Source: Boswellia sacra (Eukaryota; Streptophyta; Magnoliopsida; Sapindales; Burseraceae). From it: 64,000 nucleotides of DNA. The stretch is taken from positions 1 to 64,000 of the forward strand of contig SNVD02013305.1 of assembly GCA_013180625.2 (NCBI GenBank), in the 5' to 3' direction. Under the pieces are notes generated by a model that was not told where the DNA came from, did not search any database, and was given only the letters and a program-made list of their open reading frames with translations. The position numbers were made by a program, and so were the translations under genes. Of this stretch, positions 1 to 13,618 are shown one piece after another (positions within the stretch are counted from its first letter, which is position 1; every line of letters starts with the position of its first letter).

Positions 1-166
1 CCCTCTCGATTTTCGCCTCCTCTTGCAGTATCTGCGCTCTTTGAGCGGTGACGTTTTTGGTGGGTTCGTGGGGTCGGTGAGGAGTGCAGAGGGTTTTGGT
101 GGGGTTTAAGGGGATCAGAGATTCGATCAAAAGCGAATCGAAATCGTTCTGTTTGCATGAAGTCAT
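1..166 (-). CDS. Partial copy (5' end) of the plant-specific gene at 20249-20770
   Basis: The start codon is the reverse complement of 164-166. The frame stays open for 55 codons down to base 1, where the window ends. The sequence is identical to 20249-20414 of the complete gene in the other arm, including residues MTSCKQNDFDSLL. The window cannot show whether the copy is full length or cut at the palindrome border. If the arm extends further left, this would be a second intact gene divergent from the right-hand one. Function is unknown; see the complete copy. Confidence 0.7.
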   Translation of the reverse strand, partial: MTSCKQNDFDSLLIESLIPLNPTKTLCTPHRPHEPTKNVTAQRAQILQEEAKIER

Positions 167-575
167 CGTTGTTGTTTTTGATCTTTGGCGGGTTTGGTTG
201 GTGGTGATTGTGGAAGAGACAAGAACAGGGGATTTCTGTTTGGGGGGCCTTTGCAAAAAAAAATTTGATAAATTATCTTAAGAAGCTAATTATGACTTAA
301 AACTTTTTTCAATCCCCCTAATAATGTGATTCAAGGGATAAACGGTTGTTTTAAATCACATTAAAGTTAAATATAATACTCCGACTGACGGTATTACTGT
401 TTTGACTACTTCAAATGGAGCTTGTTAAAATAATTTTTTTTGATAAAGCTTTTAAAATAATTATTAATTATTTAATATAATAAATATTAAATCACTTATT
501 ATAATTAAATTATCAAAATAGGATTTTATTATAAAGACATAATAATAATAAAGTAATATATTTAAAACTAAATAA

Positions 576-728
576 GGTTACGTTTGATATTTTAAAACTT
601 TGAAAAAATTAAAAAAGAGTTTTTTTTTAAGTCTCGATTTTATATTTCTCTCATAAAATATCGTTAAAAGAGTTTTTAATATTAAAAAAATCTTTTTAGT
701 TAATAAAAAAGTCCAAACAAACGCGCTC
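576..728. mobile_element. Short TIR element with TAA target duplication, left arm (Harbinger-like candidate)
   Basis: The left end begins GGTTACGTTTG and the right end, reverse complemented, begins GAGCGCGTTTG. TAA flanks both sides (573-575 and 729-731). The interior is short and AT-rich with no coding sequence. A three-base TWA duplication and a G-rich CGTTTG end are typical of non-autonomous PIF/Harbinger elements. The ends match imperfectly, so the family call is tentative. Confidence 0.4.
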
Positions 729-1119
729 TAACTCTTTTTTTGAATTATTTAATTAAAAAGATAATTTAATAATGATATCATATTAACCAAATTTTTTGAC
801 CTTTTTTAAATAAAAAAACTTAATCAAACGATAAATTATATCAAACTCTAGATTACGCTAATTGGTTTCAATACATAATAAAGACATATAATATATAATT
901 AACATTGTCAAAAGCATTTGAAAATTCAAATAATACTTGGGATGAATTATTCTACAAAAATATTGGCATGCCTCTACTCATATCAAATGTGTAGAAATTT
1001 CATCATAAATAATGTAAAATTAATTAATGTTGTATCGTAAGAACAGTGCTATCAACCTCATGAATGGTACTTTAGATCCTAATATGGCTCAAAGTGACTT
1101 TGACCAATGTTTTGGTCGC

Positions 1120-1332
1120 AGTGCGTGAAACTCTTACAAACTATTTATATAAACTCATCCATATAAACTGACGTGACATAATGTGATTTGATAAATAAAT
1201 ATAGTGGTTTGATAAATATATATTAATAATAAATTACATTAATTAACATGGATTATGTGGCGATTATGTAGGGATACTATATCAATTTATATGTGTGAAT
1301 TTATATAAATAGTTTATATGAGTAATATTACT
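1120..1332. mobile_element. MITE-like element, dispersed TIR family A, left arm
   Basis: The ends are long imperfect inverted repeats. The left end carries CTTACAAACTATTTATATAA, and the right end reads the same motif in reverse (TTTATATAAATAGTTTATAT). About 50 bases pair at each end around an AT-rich core of about 110 bp, with no coding capacity. Related elements lie at 20905-21060, 23131-23307, 35835-36016 and 51063-51252, and the mirror copy is at 19083-19295. The superfamily is not determined because no clean target duplication was found. Confidence 0.6.
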
Positions 1333-3507
1333 ATCTAAAAAATGAATACTTCAAAGTGTTTAATAACTATTTGATAGGTGACCATGACAAATAGTTATTA
1401 AATATATCAAATAGTTATTAAATTGGCGTAACAATGTAATAAATGACATTATTACTTTTAATTAATACTCATTTTATGAGTTGTAACATAAGATTCTGTT
1501 AGATAAGATGTAATACATTTGTAAACCCATTGATTATTACAATTATTCATTGTTGCAACAACTATAGTATACATTGCATTGTTTGTTGCTTTTACATATT
1601 ATATATCATGCAATATGATTCAAGGTTATTATATAAACTAATATTACACTTACAAGCTTATAATACTAATTGATGTAGTATGTGATGATCAAATAAATAA
1701 ATTTCAAAGATTAATAATATTAAAAAGGTTGGTGACGTAACAATCGTGTTATAATACTGCATGGGTTTGTACGAGTACATTTATATGAATAGTTTATAAG
1801 TATAGTGCCATTCAGTTATAAATATATTTACAACTATATCATATTGGCTTAGATTAGTTACAATATCATACATTACTTTTGTCTTACAAACATAGAACTT
1901 ATGAGCTTAATAAGTAAATTTAATGATGTTTGCATAAATAATATAACAAACATTGTAAGTTAATCATCCGAGTTTCGATCAAATGAATATACCAAAACTC
2001 TTTTGATACTTGTGTATGAGTTTAACATATTCAGTAATTGGCTTTATCTATGGGTGCACGCTATAGTCGAACCCTAGTAATGATACCATCGTAACATTGA
2101 CGGTTAATCATTGGGTCATGCTTAAATAATATAATAATACTATATTTTCAAAGTTTATATCATCTTAGCAACGTCGTAATAGTAATAGTTTATAAAACTA
2201 TATCACTTAAAATCTATCTAACAAATCAATTCACACCATACAAAACGATAGTTATCTTAATGCATACATTAAAATAGAATAATGTCACCTTATAAATTTT
2301 GTATAATAAGTGTCATGATGTTACTTATTGGATATCAACACCATTTAATAAAGTATTTATTTGTGGATGATTCTGTAGTGGCTTTGCATATTATTCAAGC
2401 CTCTAAAGAGCTTCATCCTCGTCTTGCCAACTCATACATAAGTGTAGTGAGATGTTGTGTAAAGATTGAGAGATTAAAATGTAATATACACATTGTGAAA
2501 GTAATAGAGCGGCGAATGCAATAGCCAAATCGCTAAGGGTCAACTATTGAGATATCACAAGCTTAAGAATCATCTTAGTAGTATTAATAGCATTTTATTT
2601 GCTTATTATGTAGGTGTTGCTTAGCCTAGAGGCTCAAGCTAATTGTTTTTTCCAGGCCTTAGTGCCCTTATTCACATAATATATAACTTTTTTCATTTGT
2701 TTTTTTAACACATCATTTTCTCTTACTGAATTTTATATCTATAATATTATTTAGAGAGAATTACCAAAATAGACCCAAACCAGAGCTCTAGTAGAAAAAT
2801 GAAACCTATATATCTTTAAAAATATAGATGTCATGATACTTTTGTTTCAGAACTTGCTGTAATATCCTTAATAAATGTAGGAAATTTATTTGTTTTATTT
2901 ATGATTTTCAATTTGATTTGCTTAAATATTGAGTTTGTAATTTTTCTTTTTCTTGATAAAAGTATTTGCAGTGTGTGAAATTGCTTGAAAAATGAGTGAG
3001 AATACTTTAAAATTGAATGGTTGTCGTTGCGAAGGATGAAGACTGAATACGAAGAATGTCAGAAATGATTTCATTGAGTGTCAAATATTCATTGTTGACC
3101 ATTAGATGTCAAATGTACGTTGTTGTCTATCGTTTGTTGAGTTTTAGGTTTCATGTTTATTATTTTACGTAGTTTGAAAAAAGGATAATAAAGTAACTTC
3201 AAAGACAAAAGGGTCGTGATATCTAAATTTTTCAAAAGAGGTTCAATTTTTAATTCACCTCATTAATTAGGATCATTTATATAATTTTTCCATTTTGTTT
3301 ATATAAGTATATGATAAAATTTTAGATACTAAATATTTAATGCTATATTATCATTTGACTGAGATGAAATAATCTCCTCTTTTTTTTTTTAAATTTAATT
3401 TCATGATATATATTACTTAAAAACACCTTTAAATAACCTAATTTAAAAAGTTTAGAAGGCTCAACCCAGGCTATGGCGGGGCCGCCTAATCAATCAAATC
3501 ACAATCA

Positions 3508-3628
3508 GGCCCATAATAGAGGTTGCCCATTAAATGGGGGGTATTTTAGTAAAGTTTGCCGCCAACCGGGTCCAAATAAGCCCTAATAAAATTATCCATT
3601 TCCAGGCCTCCTAAAATCCAAAACCCTA
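3508..3628 (+). promoter_or_regulatory. RPS15A promoter motifs (site II plus telo-box), left copy
   Basis: A site II core (GGCCCA, reverse of TGGGCC) lies at 3508-3513 and a telo-box (AAACCCTA) at 3621-3628. This pairing is characteristic of plant ribosomal-protein promoters and of genes expressed in dividing cells. The telo-box lies next to the pyrimidine-rich leader and just upstream of a 5'UTR exon ending at 3701. The mirror copy is at 16761-16881. Confidence 0.6.
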
Positions 3629-4550
3629 CTTCTACTTCTCTCTTTGCGCTTCCTTCACTTTCTCAACCTTCGAAAGTGCAGCCGCCGTTTGAAGCTCTCA
3701 GGTAGAACATTTCATCGTTCATTGCTCATGCCACGAATCCGATTTTATTTATCATCACTCTGTTTCTCTCTTTGTGTGTATAAATGCAAAAATTTCACCA
3801 TTTAATGTGTTTGTTGAGTTTTGATTCTGTGCTATAACCCTGTAAGCACCAATCATGTCTTTCGTTTGAGCTAGTGTTTGTATATAGGTTTCGAAGGAAT
3901 AAAAAAGTAACTAGAAATCGTGCTTGGGCTTCTTTTGGGAACCCGTTTCATTTGTATGTGACAGGTGAAACGTGATCTATCTGTTTGGTTATGATGATCC
4001 CGCATAGTTTTATTGTGATAGATTAAACTTATAAATGGAGAAGAAGGAAGTTAATGTTGGAGAAAAATGGATTTAAAATCACTCGTTTTATTTGTTTGTT
4101 TAGAACAAATCGATGCCACGACGTTTGCATTTATTGTTGTTATTATTATTATTTTTTTCTTTGTAATGTGATTAGCATCCATCCGTGTGGCTGCACAAGT
4201 TATTATTTGTTTGAATTGAAAAGAAGTAATGTAAAGGTAATCTTAGTCAAGGGTCGGTTTTTTCTTTGGTTTCCAATGATTTTAGGATTTGGTGGATGCC
4301 GCCCCCCGGCACCCCACACACACACACACCCCACCCCCCACCGCCCCAAAAACCCCTGGTTTTGAACTCATGGTCAACAAGTGGGTTTGGGTATATATTT
4401 GTTGAGAGGTAAAAGAATGATACTAAATGAAGTTAAGTTTGTAAAATGGCGGTTTAATTCGATGGACTTGAATATTTTCTTTAAGGAGTGTAATGAAGGT
4501 TATAAACTTGACCCGTTTGTTGCGTGTTTGTAAGTTTCTATAATTTATAA

Positions 4551-5553
<1,003 letters not shown>

Positions 5554-6770
5554 AGAAAGACATATGAGGAACCATTTTGGAATTTTGGTTTACCACCGAG
5601 TAGTTTCCTCATTTTGAGTGTTGAAGATCATGCTATTTGTACTTCGAGACAATTTTTATTTCATACCTTTTTGTTTATTTAATATTATGTTCAAATGCAA
5701 GTTTTGGATTTGGTTTTCGGTTGATGCATTTTGCAGTGGGTGTTTATAATCTTGTTTTCCCTACATATCTCCCTTTTTCGAATATCTGCCTTACTATGAG
5801 ATTTATTTATTTTTTTTCTTCTTCATGTCCTTGTCTTTCAATGCTTGGAAAACTTTTAGTATAAAAGCAAATGAATCTGTTTTGGCGGTGCCTGGAATCA
5901 AGCAATCACTGTAGTACGTACAATGAATTGTTTCAAAGTGCCCAAAATAAGACACGTGACACATGGAGTGCTAAAATTAGTCTTTCTGCTTGGTTTGTAA
6001 TACAGCACAAATGGCGTCTCCCGTGAATTTTGTGATTATTGTGGATCGTCCCAATCTTATTATCAATGATTTTGACAGCGTGATTGTCCTACCTTACAAT
6101 GTCAGCCATGCTATTGTATCGTAAACAGGAACATCTTCTGTAGGTTAACGTCTCTTGTAACAAAACCCGAAGCCCTAACCATGAACGTCCACAGAAAATA
6201 GAAGGATTTCACTTGCATAGCTCAATAAAAATCTACGATAACCATGTGAAGGAGAGTATATGTCTATTTGTGATACTACAGTGGCGAAATTTCACATCAG
6301 CACATTTTCTATTTCTACATATACTATTTAATTTTACAAATAATTATGCAGTAGTATTAGATTTATAATTTAAATACAATTAAAAGTCTACAACTTGATA
6401 AAATGGTATGTATGACAAAGGTTCATTGAAGAAAAAAAAACAAAAATGAATAAAATTTTGCTACTTAGATAGCCATATTAGGTTGTAGACTTTCGATTGT
6501 GAGCTTATCATTGTTGATAACCGTATCAAGGGGCAAAAAAGAAAATTATTTCATTTTTTAGGTATATGAAGATCAGTCTTGTATTCGTAGTATACATTAT
6601 TTCAGTCATACTTTGTACGAATTCTTGAAATTGACAAACAACTAAATTTGCAATGCGATGTCGATTCAAGTTTCTCAAGCCCTCTCTTCAATCGCATTGC
6701 TAATGTAAGACTACTTACTATTTTTATTAACACTTCTGATTCGAGAGTAAATCTGCCCTAAATCCATTGT

Positions 6771-6855
6771 ATTGCAGCGTGTCCAAAGGGTGTCACGTAA
6801 GTGTCACATCAGCGAGCATAATCAGCAAGCTCCCTTTGGTTGGGCACGCTGCAAT
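6771..6855. repeat. Strong hairpin with 20-bp stem, left arm
   Basis: Arms 6771-6790 (ATTGCAGCGTGTCCAAAGGG) and 6832-6855 are reverse complements except for one mismatch and a 4-base bulge. The loop of about 40 bases contains a repeated GTGTCAC. A smaller 10-bp hairpin (GCAATGCGAT at 6650-6659 with 6691-6700) lies just upstream. It could be a tiny transposon relic or a transcribed foldback. I do not recognise a known microRNA in it. The mirror is 13534-13618. Confidence 0.7.
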
Positions 6856-7805
6856 GCAGCGGCTGTATGACAATCATTTAATTATCAAAAGGGAAAATAG
6901 AGATCTACATAGCCAGAGCCAATACTAAGGAAATATATATTAGAACCAGCTCTGGTAATCAACAGCTGGAGCTTCATAAATAATGTTTCACATCCAAGCC
7001 CAATATTCGGATTCACAACACGAAGAAAACAAAACAAAAACTTTTATTAATTTCTACGTAAAAAACAGCTGCTTAACTGGTGATATATAGGATGCTTGAG
7101 CTAGCCATAAGCATCTCAAGAGCCTAGATGCACTGCCAAAGGGTACATAGTTGCCCATCTGATCAAACATGAAGCAGAAGTTCAACGCCTAGGATTCATA
7201 TGACCATGATGATCTTCATCATCACTCTCATCATCACCATTAACGTCGCCGCCCGCGCAAGTAGTCGAGGATGCCATCGGAACCTCACATGGGATTAGAA
7301 GCCCGCAGTTTGACACACCTAGGTAGATGCAGAGCTATCTACGACTATGGATGGCTTGTGAAAGAGAATGAGGGAAGGTGAGGTTTTTAAGCTTTAAGGG
7401 AAAAGTCTATTATGCTTAGGTTTGTGGGAAGAGTATCTTCGGAGCATATACTCGAAGCATTAACTTGTTGGCCCATTCTTTAGCCATCAACTTTAGTTAT
7501 TTTTATGATTATAATGGTGAAAGAGTGGGATACATGTGAAGTAGGAGCCTCTTGGCGAATTGCAATTGCACTTCTCCTAGTACTGTCATATTTTGCCATG
7601 TCACCGTATTTGATTTACTATTTCTTGTAACAATTGTACATAAGGGCAAAGTTAACAGAGAAGCATCTATGATGTTTTTTATAGTAGTTTCCAAGAAAGT
7701 TCTCTGACAATTTTCCTGCCCATAAGGCCCTAGAATTAGTCTTCTTTGACGTTCACGGTTCAATATATATGTTTTAGAAAATATAGTTGAGCTGATAAAC
7801 TTACA

Positions 7806-7818
7806 TGGTATCAGAGCC
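7806..7818 (+). other. Copia-type primer-binding-site motif, left arm
   Basis: TGGTATCAGAGCC is complementary to the 3' end of initiator tRNA-Met and is the usual primer-binding site next to the 5' LTR of plant Copia and TRIM elements. The preceding bases end in ACA, as an LTR should. No matching LTR pair, gag or pol was recognised, so this is at most a relic or a very short non-autonomous element. The mirror is 12571-12583. Confidence 0.35.
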
Positions 7819-10175
7819 ATCATAATCAAACGGTTCGAATCCTTTTTGTATTATTTAAAACAAAATTAATTAAAAAATGTCTTGTTTAATCTATTTGTAA
7901 GATCTGTTGAAACATGTAAGACTCGGTCTACGTTACAAGCGTACGTACCCTTGCACGTGAAGCCCACATCTATAAATTAAATTTTACAATACGCTCCTTA
8001 GAGCTTGATCTCGATAGGCTAGACCAACCATAAGATCTTAGGCTTTTAGAAAAGTAGTAGTCCAACCGTAAGATTTTCATTTGCAGCATGCATATGCATG
8101 ATTGATCATGTGAAATTTTCTTCCTCCATTATTTTGGTTAATGAAGGGGAATAAATAAAATCTAATTGTAATAACATTTAACGTAATAAAGTTAGGAAAA
8201 CTTTTTTATTTTTATCATTTTACATATAATATTATATTCTAGATGTTAAATGTGTGAGTCTAAAGTATGAGTCCAAAATACTTTTTCTTTTGGAAATATG
8301 AGAATAGATTCTTCCCTTTTCTTTTCTAGTATTGTATATCATATTTTTAACTCAACTATAAGGAGTACTTTTGAAATTTATGATATTAACATATTTAAAG
8401 AATCCGTTTAGATTATAAATTTTTCTATCATGAATTGGTTCGTTGTATAATGTTGTATTTTATATATTTTATGAAGGAAGGTGCAATTTATAAATTAATC
8501 AAAGCACATATATATGTATATATTATTTTTTTAAATCCAACGAAGCATGTGATTATGAGGCATTGAAATGATATCTATGACAATAGCAAACGATAAGCGC
8601 AGCAATCATGGTTGACAGAATTATTACTCAAAAGCCAATAATACTAACACTGGTTTATATATAATGTGATCATTAAGCGGAAGGAATCCGTGCCATCCAA
8701 TCATTCTATCAATAATAAAATCCAATTGGATAAATAATTCTTCTTTTGATAATATGCTTTACACATAAAGATAGCACCGAAAATGGGGCAATTCTATTCA
8801 ATATCTGCATTCATAAAGGAATTTAATGCCTTGATCCTGTTGAAAAGTACCCTTTAATCATTTTAATTTCTGAATTCTGATCGCTTCAATTCATATATAT
8901 TAAAGCTCAAAAGCTCAAAAGCTCATAATCCTGTTTTCGTCAGCTCCAGTACTCCACTGTTGTTTTCTTGGCCTTGCTTTGAATGTTCAGGAGAGTTGCC
9001 AACTAGAACCTCTCGCCAAAGGAAGGCGACTACTTTTTACAAAAGAATAATCAAATTTAGTCTCCGGTAGAAAATTAAAGATGATGAGATGTACTGCATT
9101 TAATAATGAAGATTGGCAATGCCTCCACTCGACCAAACCTTATAATATAGTTATTTCAACTAGCTATATAAATATGTTATGTACCTAGATTCTTTTAATG
9201 TTTAAGTCTATTCAAAACTTTTAATTTTGCATTATCTATTTGGGTAATCGACATTAATATTTATCAATGCAAAAGCCGCCCCACAGCAATGAATATTAGT
9301 CAAAGTATTGCAATTGCATGCGTATATATAAATTAAAAAGTTGATCATCTTCCCTGCAGCCAAATAACCTTAATTTTCTGTCTTATTAAAGCAAGATAAA
9401 AAATGCTTTTACTAGGTTTTAACATAACATAATAATATTTGACGTTGACATAAGATGTACCTTTGTGAGAATAGTTAGAAGAGACTAGTGCAATCATAAC
9501 TCATTGTGCGCTCTTGTCGTTGGGCTAACCCATTGTGGGTTGGTTTTTATTCATTGCTTCATCATCAATGATAACCTGCAGAAATCAAGTTCATTGAGAA
9601 TTGAGAATGAAGAGCCAAATGAAATTCAAATAAACCTAATTATATATATTAATATATACCAGGTTAATTTTAATATGCTAAATATATATGCTGCACTTTT
9701 ATATCTTATATGCTACATTGTCAAGTCAACTATTCTTTATTTGGAGGATCAAATGTGCAGGGTGGTTAGTCACACTCACTTGGTTTGTCTCTGTTGTTGT
9801 TGAATAGATTAAAAAAATTTTCAGTTTCCAATCATTTGGGTGTATTTATATAATATGTTTATAAGCCTGCTGTAACAATAATGGCTGATGATTAAACTCC
9901 AAAGTGAGATCCTTATATAATATAAAGTTTGTTATTTTATGTTCGTCCTGGCTCTCTCTGAAAGTTAGTTGAGATATATATCTATATATATATGTAGCTG
10001 TTCATACTTAATATTATTACTGCAAGAAAGAAAGCAGATCACTTATCAGCTAAAAATTAAAAAGCTTTTAAAAGCAGTCAAGAAATCAATCATTCCATCA
10101 TTATCGAAGGATGACCAATTCATGCGTGTACCATATTTTTCACCCCACCTTTGTTTATTTACGTTACTTCTCTTG

Positions 10176-10176
<1 letters not shown>

Positions 10177-10208
<32 letters not shown>
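10177..10208. repeat. AT dinucleotide tract at palindrome centre
   Basis: A pure TA repeat of 32 bases lies exactly on the symmetry axis (about 10192.5). There is no unique spacer beyond it. The immediately flanking bases, 10168-10176 and 10209-10217, already match as inverted sequence with two substitutions. Such tracts extrude cruciforms easily and are common at inverted-duplication junctions. Confidence 0.95.
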
Positions 10209-10210
<2 letters not shown>

Positions 10211-12570
10211 AAAAGAAGTAACGTAAATAAACAAAGGTGGGGTGAAAAATATGGTACACGCATGAATTGGTCATCCTTCGATAATGATGGAATGAATGAT
10301 TGATTTCTTGACTGCTTTTAAAAGCTTTTTAATTTTTAGCTGATAAGTGATCTGCTTTCTTTCTTGCAGTAATAATATTAAGTATGAACAGCTACATATA
10401 TATATAGATATATATCTCAACTAACTTTCAGAGAGAGCCAGGACGAACATAAAATAACAAACTTTATATTATATAAGGATCTCACTTTGGAGTTTAATCA
10501 TCAGCCATTATTGTTACAGCAGGCTTATAAACATATTATATAAATACACCCAAATGATTGGAAACTGAAAATTTTTTTAATCTATTCAACAACAACAGAG
10601 ACAAACCAAGTGAGTGTGACTAACCACCCTGCACATTTGATCCTCCAAATAAAGAATAGTTGACTTGACAATGTAGCATATAAGATATAAAAGTGCAGCA
10701 TATATATTTAGCATATTAAAATTAACCTGGTATATATTAATATATATAATTAGGTTTATTTGAATTTCATTTGGCTCTTCATTCTCAATTCTCAATGAAC
10801 TTGATTTCTGCAGGTTATCATTGATGATGAAGCAATGAATAAAAACCAACCCACAATGGGTTAGCCCAACGACAAGAGCGCACAATGAGTTATGATTGCA
10901 CTAGTCTCTTCTAACTATTCTCACAAAGGTACATCTTATGTCAACGTCAAATATTATTATGTTATGTTAAAACCTAGTAAAAGCATTTTTTATCTTGCTT
11001 TAATAAGACAGAAAATTAAGGTTATTTGGCTGCAGGGAAGATGATCAACTTTTTAATTTATATATACGCATGCAATTGCAATACTTTGACTAATATTCAT
11101 TGCTGTGGGGCGGCTTTTGCATTGATAAATATTAATGTCGATTACCCAAATAGATAATGCAAAATTAAAAGTTTTGAATAGACTTAAACATTAAAAGAAT
11201 CTAGGTACATAACATATTTATATAGCTAGTTGAAATAACTATATTATAAGGTTTGGTCGAGTGGAGGCATTGCCAATCTTCATTATTAAATGCAGTACAT
11301 CTCATCATCTTTAATTTTCTACCGGAGACTAAATTTGATTATTCTTTTGTAAAAAGTAGTCGCCTTCCTTTGGCGAGAGGTTCTAGTTGGCAACTCTCCT
11401 GAACATTCAAAGCAAGGCCAAGAAAACAACAGTGGAGTACTGGAGCTGACGAAAACAGGATTATGAGCTTTTGAGCTTTTGAGCTTTAATATATATGAAT
11501 TGAAGCGATCAGAATTCAGAAATTAAAATGATTAAAGGGTACTTTTCAACAGGATCAAGGCATTAAATTCCTTTATGAATGCAGATATTGAATAGAATTG
11601 CCCCATTTTCGGTGCTATCTTTATGTGTAAAGCATATTATCAAAAGAAGAATTATTTATCCAATGGGATTTTATTATTGATAGAATGATTGGATGGCACG
11701 GATTCCTTCCGCTTAATGATCACATTATATATAAACCAGTGTTAGTATTATTGGCTTTTGAGTAATAATTCTGTCAACCATGATTGCTGCGCTTATCGTT
11801 TGCTATTGTCATAGATATCATTTCAATGCCTCATAATCACATGCTTCGTTGGATTTAAAAAAATAATATATACATATATATGTGCTTTGATTAATTTATA
11901 AATTGCACCTTCCTTCATAAAATATATAAAATACAACATTATACAACGAACCAATTCATGATAGAAAAATTTATAATCTAAACGGATTCTTTAAATATGT
12001 TAATATCATAAATTTCAAAAGTACTCCTTATAGTTGAGTTAAAAATATGATATACAATACTAGAAAAGAAAAGGGAAGAATCTATTCTCATATTTCCAAA
12101 AGAAAAAGTATTTTGGACTCATACTTTAGACTCACACATTTAACATCTAGAATATAATATTATATGTAAAATGATAAAAATAAAAAAGTTTTCCTAACTT
12201 TATTACGTTAAATGTTATTACAATTAGATTTTATTTATTCCCCTTCATTAACCAAAATAATGGAGGAAGAAAATTTCACATGATCAATCATGCATATGCA
12301 TGCTGCAAATGAAAATCTTACGGTTGGACTACTACTTTTCTAAAAGCCTAAGATCTTATGGTTGGTCTAGCCTATCGAGATCAAGCTCTAAGGAGCGTAT
12401 TGTAAAATTTAATTTATAGATGTGGGCTTCACGTGCAAGGGTACGTACGCTTGTAACGTAGACCGAGTCTTACATGTTTCAACAGATCTTACAAATAGAT
12501 TAAACAAGACATTTTTTAATTAATTTTGTTTTAAATAATACAAAAAGGATTCGAACCGTTTGATTATGAT

Positions 12571-12583
12571 GGCTCTGATACCA
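12571..12583 (-). other. Copia-type primer-binding-site motif, right arm
   Basis: Reverse complement of the motif at 7806-7818, reading GGCTCTGATACCA on the plus strand. The same caution applies: no LTR pair or coding region is visible. Confidence 0.35.
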
Positions 12584-13533
12584 TGTAAGTTTATCAGCTC
12601 AACTATATTTTCTAAAACATATATATTGAACCGTGAACGTCAAAGAAGACTAATTCTAGGGCCTTATGGGCAGGAAAATTGTCAGAGAACTTTCTTGGAA
12701 ACTACTATAAAAAACATCATAGATGCTTCTCTGTTAACTTTGCCCTTATGTACAATTGTTACAAGAAATAGTAAATCAAATACGGTGACATGGCAAAATA
12801 TGACAGTACTAGGAGAAGTGCAATTGCAATTCGCCAAGAGGCTCCTACTTCACATGTATCCCACTCTTTCACCATTATAATCATAAAAATAACTAAAGTT
12901 GATGGCTAAAGAATGGGCCAACAAGTTAATGCTTCGAGTATATGCTCCGAAGATACTCTTCCCACAAACCTAAGCATAATAGACTTTTCCCTTAAAGCTT
13001 AAAAACCTCACCTTCCCTCATTCTCTTTCACAAGCCATCCATAGTCGTAGATAGCTCTGCATCTACCTAGGTGTGTCAAACTGCGGGCTTCTAATCCCAT
13101 GTGAGGTTCCGATGGCATCCTCGACTACTTGCGCGGGCGGCGACGTTAATGGTGATGATGAGAGTGATGATGAAGATCATCATGGTCATATGAATCCTAG
13201 GCGTTGAACTTCTGCTTCAGGTTTGATCAGATGGGCAACTATGTACCCTTTGGCAGTGCATCTAGGCTCTTGAGATGCTTATGGCTAGCTCAAGCATCCT
13301 ATATATCACCAGTTAAGCAGCTGTTTTTTACGTAGAAATTAATAAAAGTTTTTGTTTTGTTTTCTTCGTGTTGTGAATCCGAATATTGGGCTTGGATGTG
13401 AAACATTATTTATGAAGCTCCAGCTGTTGATTACCAGAGCTGGTTCTAATATATATTTCCTTAGTATTGGCTCTGGCTATGTAGATCTCTATTTTCCCTT
13501 TTGATAATTAAATGATTGTCATACAGCCGCTGC

Positions 13534-13618
13534 ATTGCAGCGTGCCCAACCAAAGGGAGCTTGCTGATTATGCTCGCTGATGTGACACTTACGTGACACC
13601 CTTTGGACACGCTGCAAT
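13534..13618. repeat. Strong hairpin with 20-bp stem, right arm
   Basis: Mirror of 6771-6855, with arms reading ATTGCAGCGTGCCCAACC on one side and the CTTTGGACACGCTGCAAT end on the other. The stem is unchanged between palindrome arms. Confidence 0.7.

Larger units (their letters stand above)
167..3500. other. AT-rich intergenic stretch of the left arm
   Basis: No convincing coding sequence. It holds two small TIR-bordered elements (576-728 and 1120-1332) and many runs of A/T. An 80-codon open frame at 2282-2524 has no recognisable motif and is repeated in the other arm only because the whole arm is. A related TIR half-sequence is visible near 1780-1800. The mirror stretch is 16890-20248. Confidence 0.6.
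5554..10176. other. Intergenic part of left arm between RPS15A and the centre
   Basis: The RPS15A 3'UTR is followed by about 4.5 kb without a supported gene. Contents are two hairpins (6650-6700 and 6771-6855), a Copia-type primer-binding motif at 7806-7818, simple A/T runs, and open frames of about 100 codons at 7509-7829 (minus) and 9504-9803 (plus) that show no domain. A 37-codon frame at 6011-6124 has an ordinary composition but no recognisable relative. The mirror is 10209-14835. Confidence 0.6.

Noticed and set aside
2282..2524. 80-codon open frame and its mirror at 17891-18133
   Set aside because: No domain, AT-rich surroundings, no splice or promoter support. The second copy exists only because of the palindrome, so it is not evidence of conservation.
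6011..6124. 37-codon frame starting MASPVNFVIIVDRPN
   Set aside because: Too short, no family recognised, no supporting gene structure.
7509..7829. 106-codon minus-strand frame overlapping the primer-binding motif
   Set aside because: It reads through the Copia-type motif itself and shows no retroelement domain; probably chance.
9504..9803. 99-codon open frame and its mirror
   Set aside because: Composition is that of AT-rich intergenic DNA (runs of I, Y, N), with no recognisable motif.
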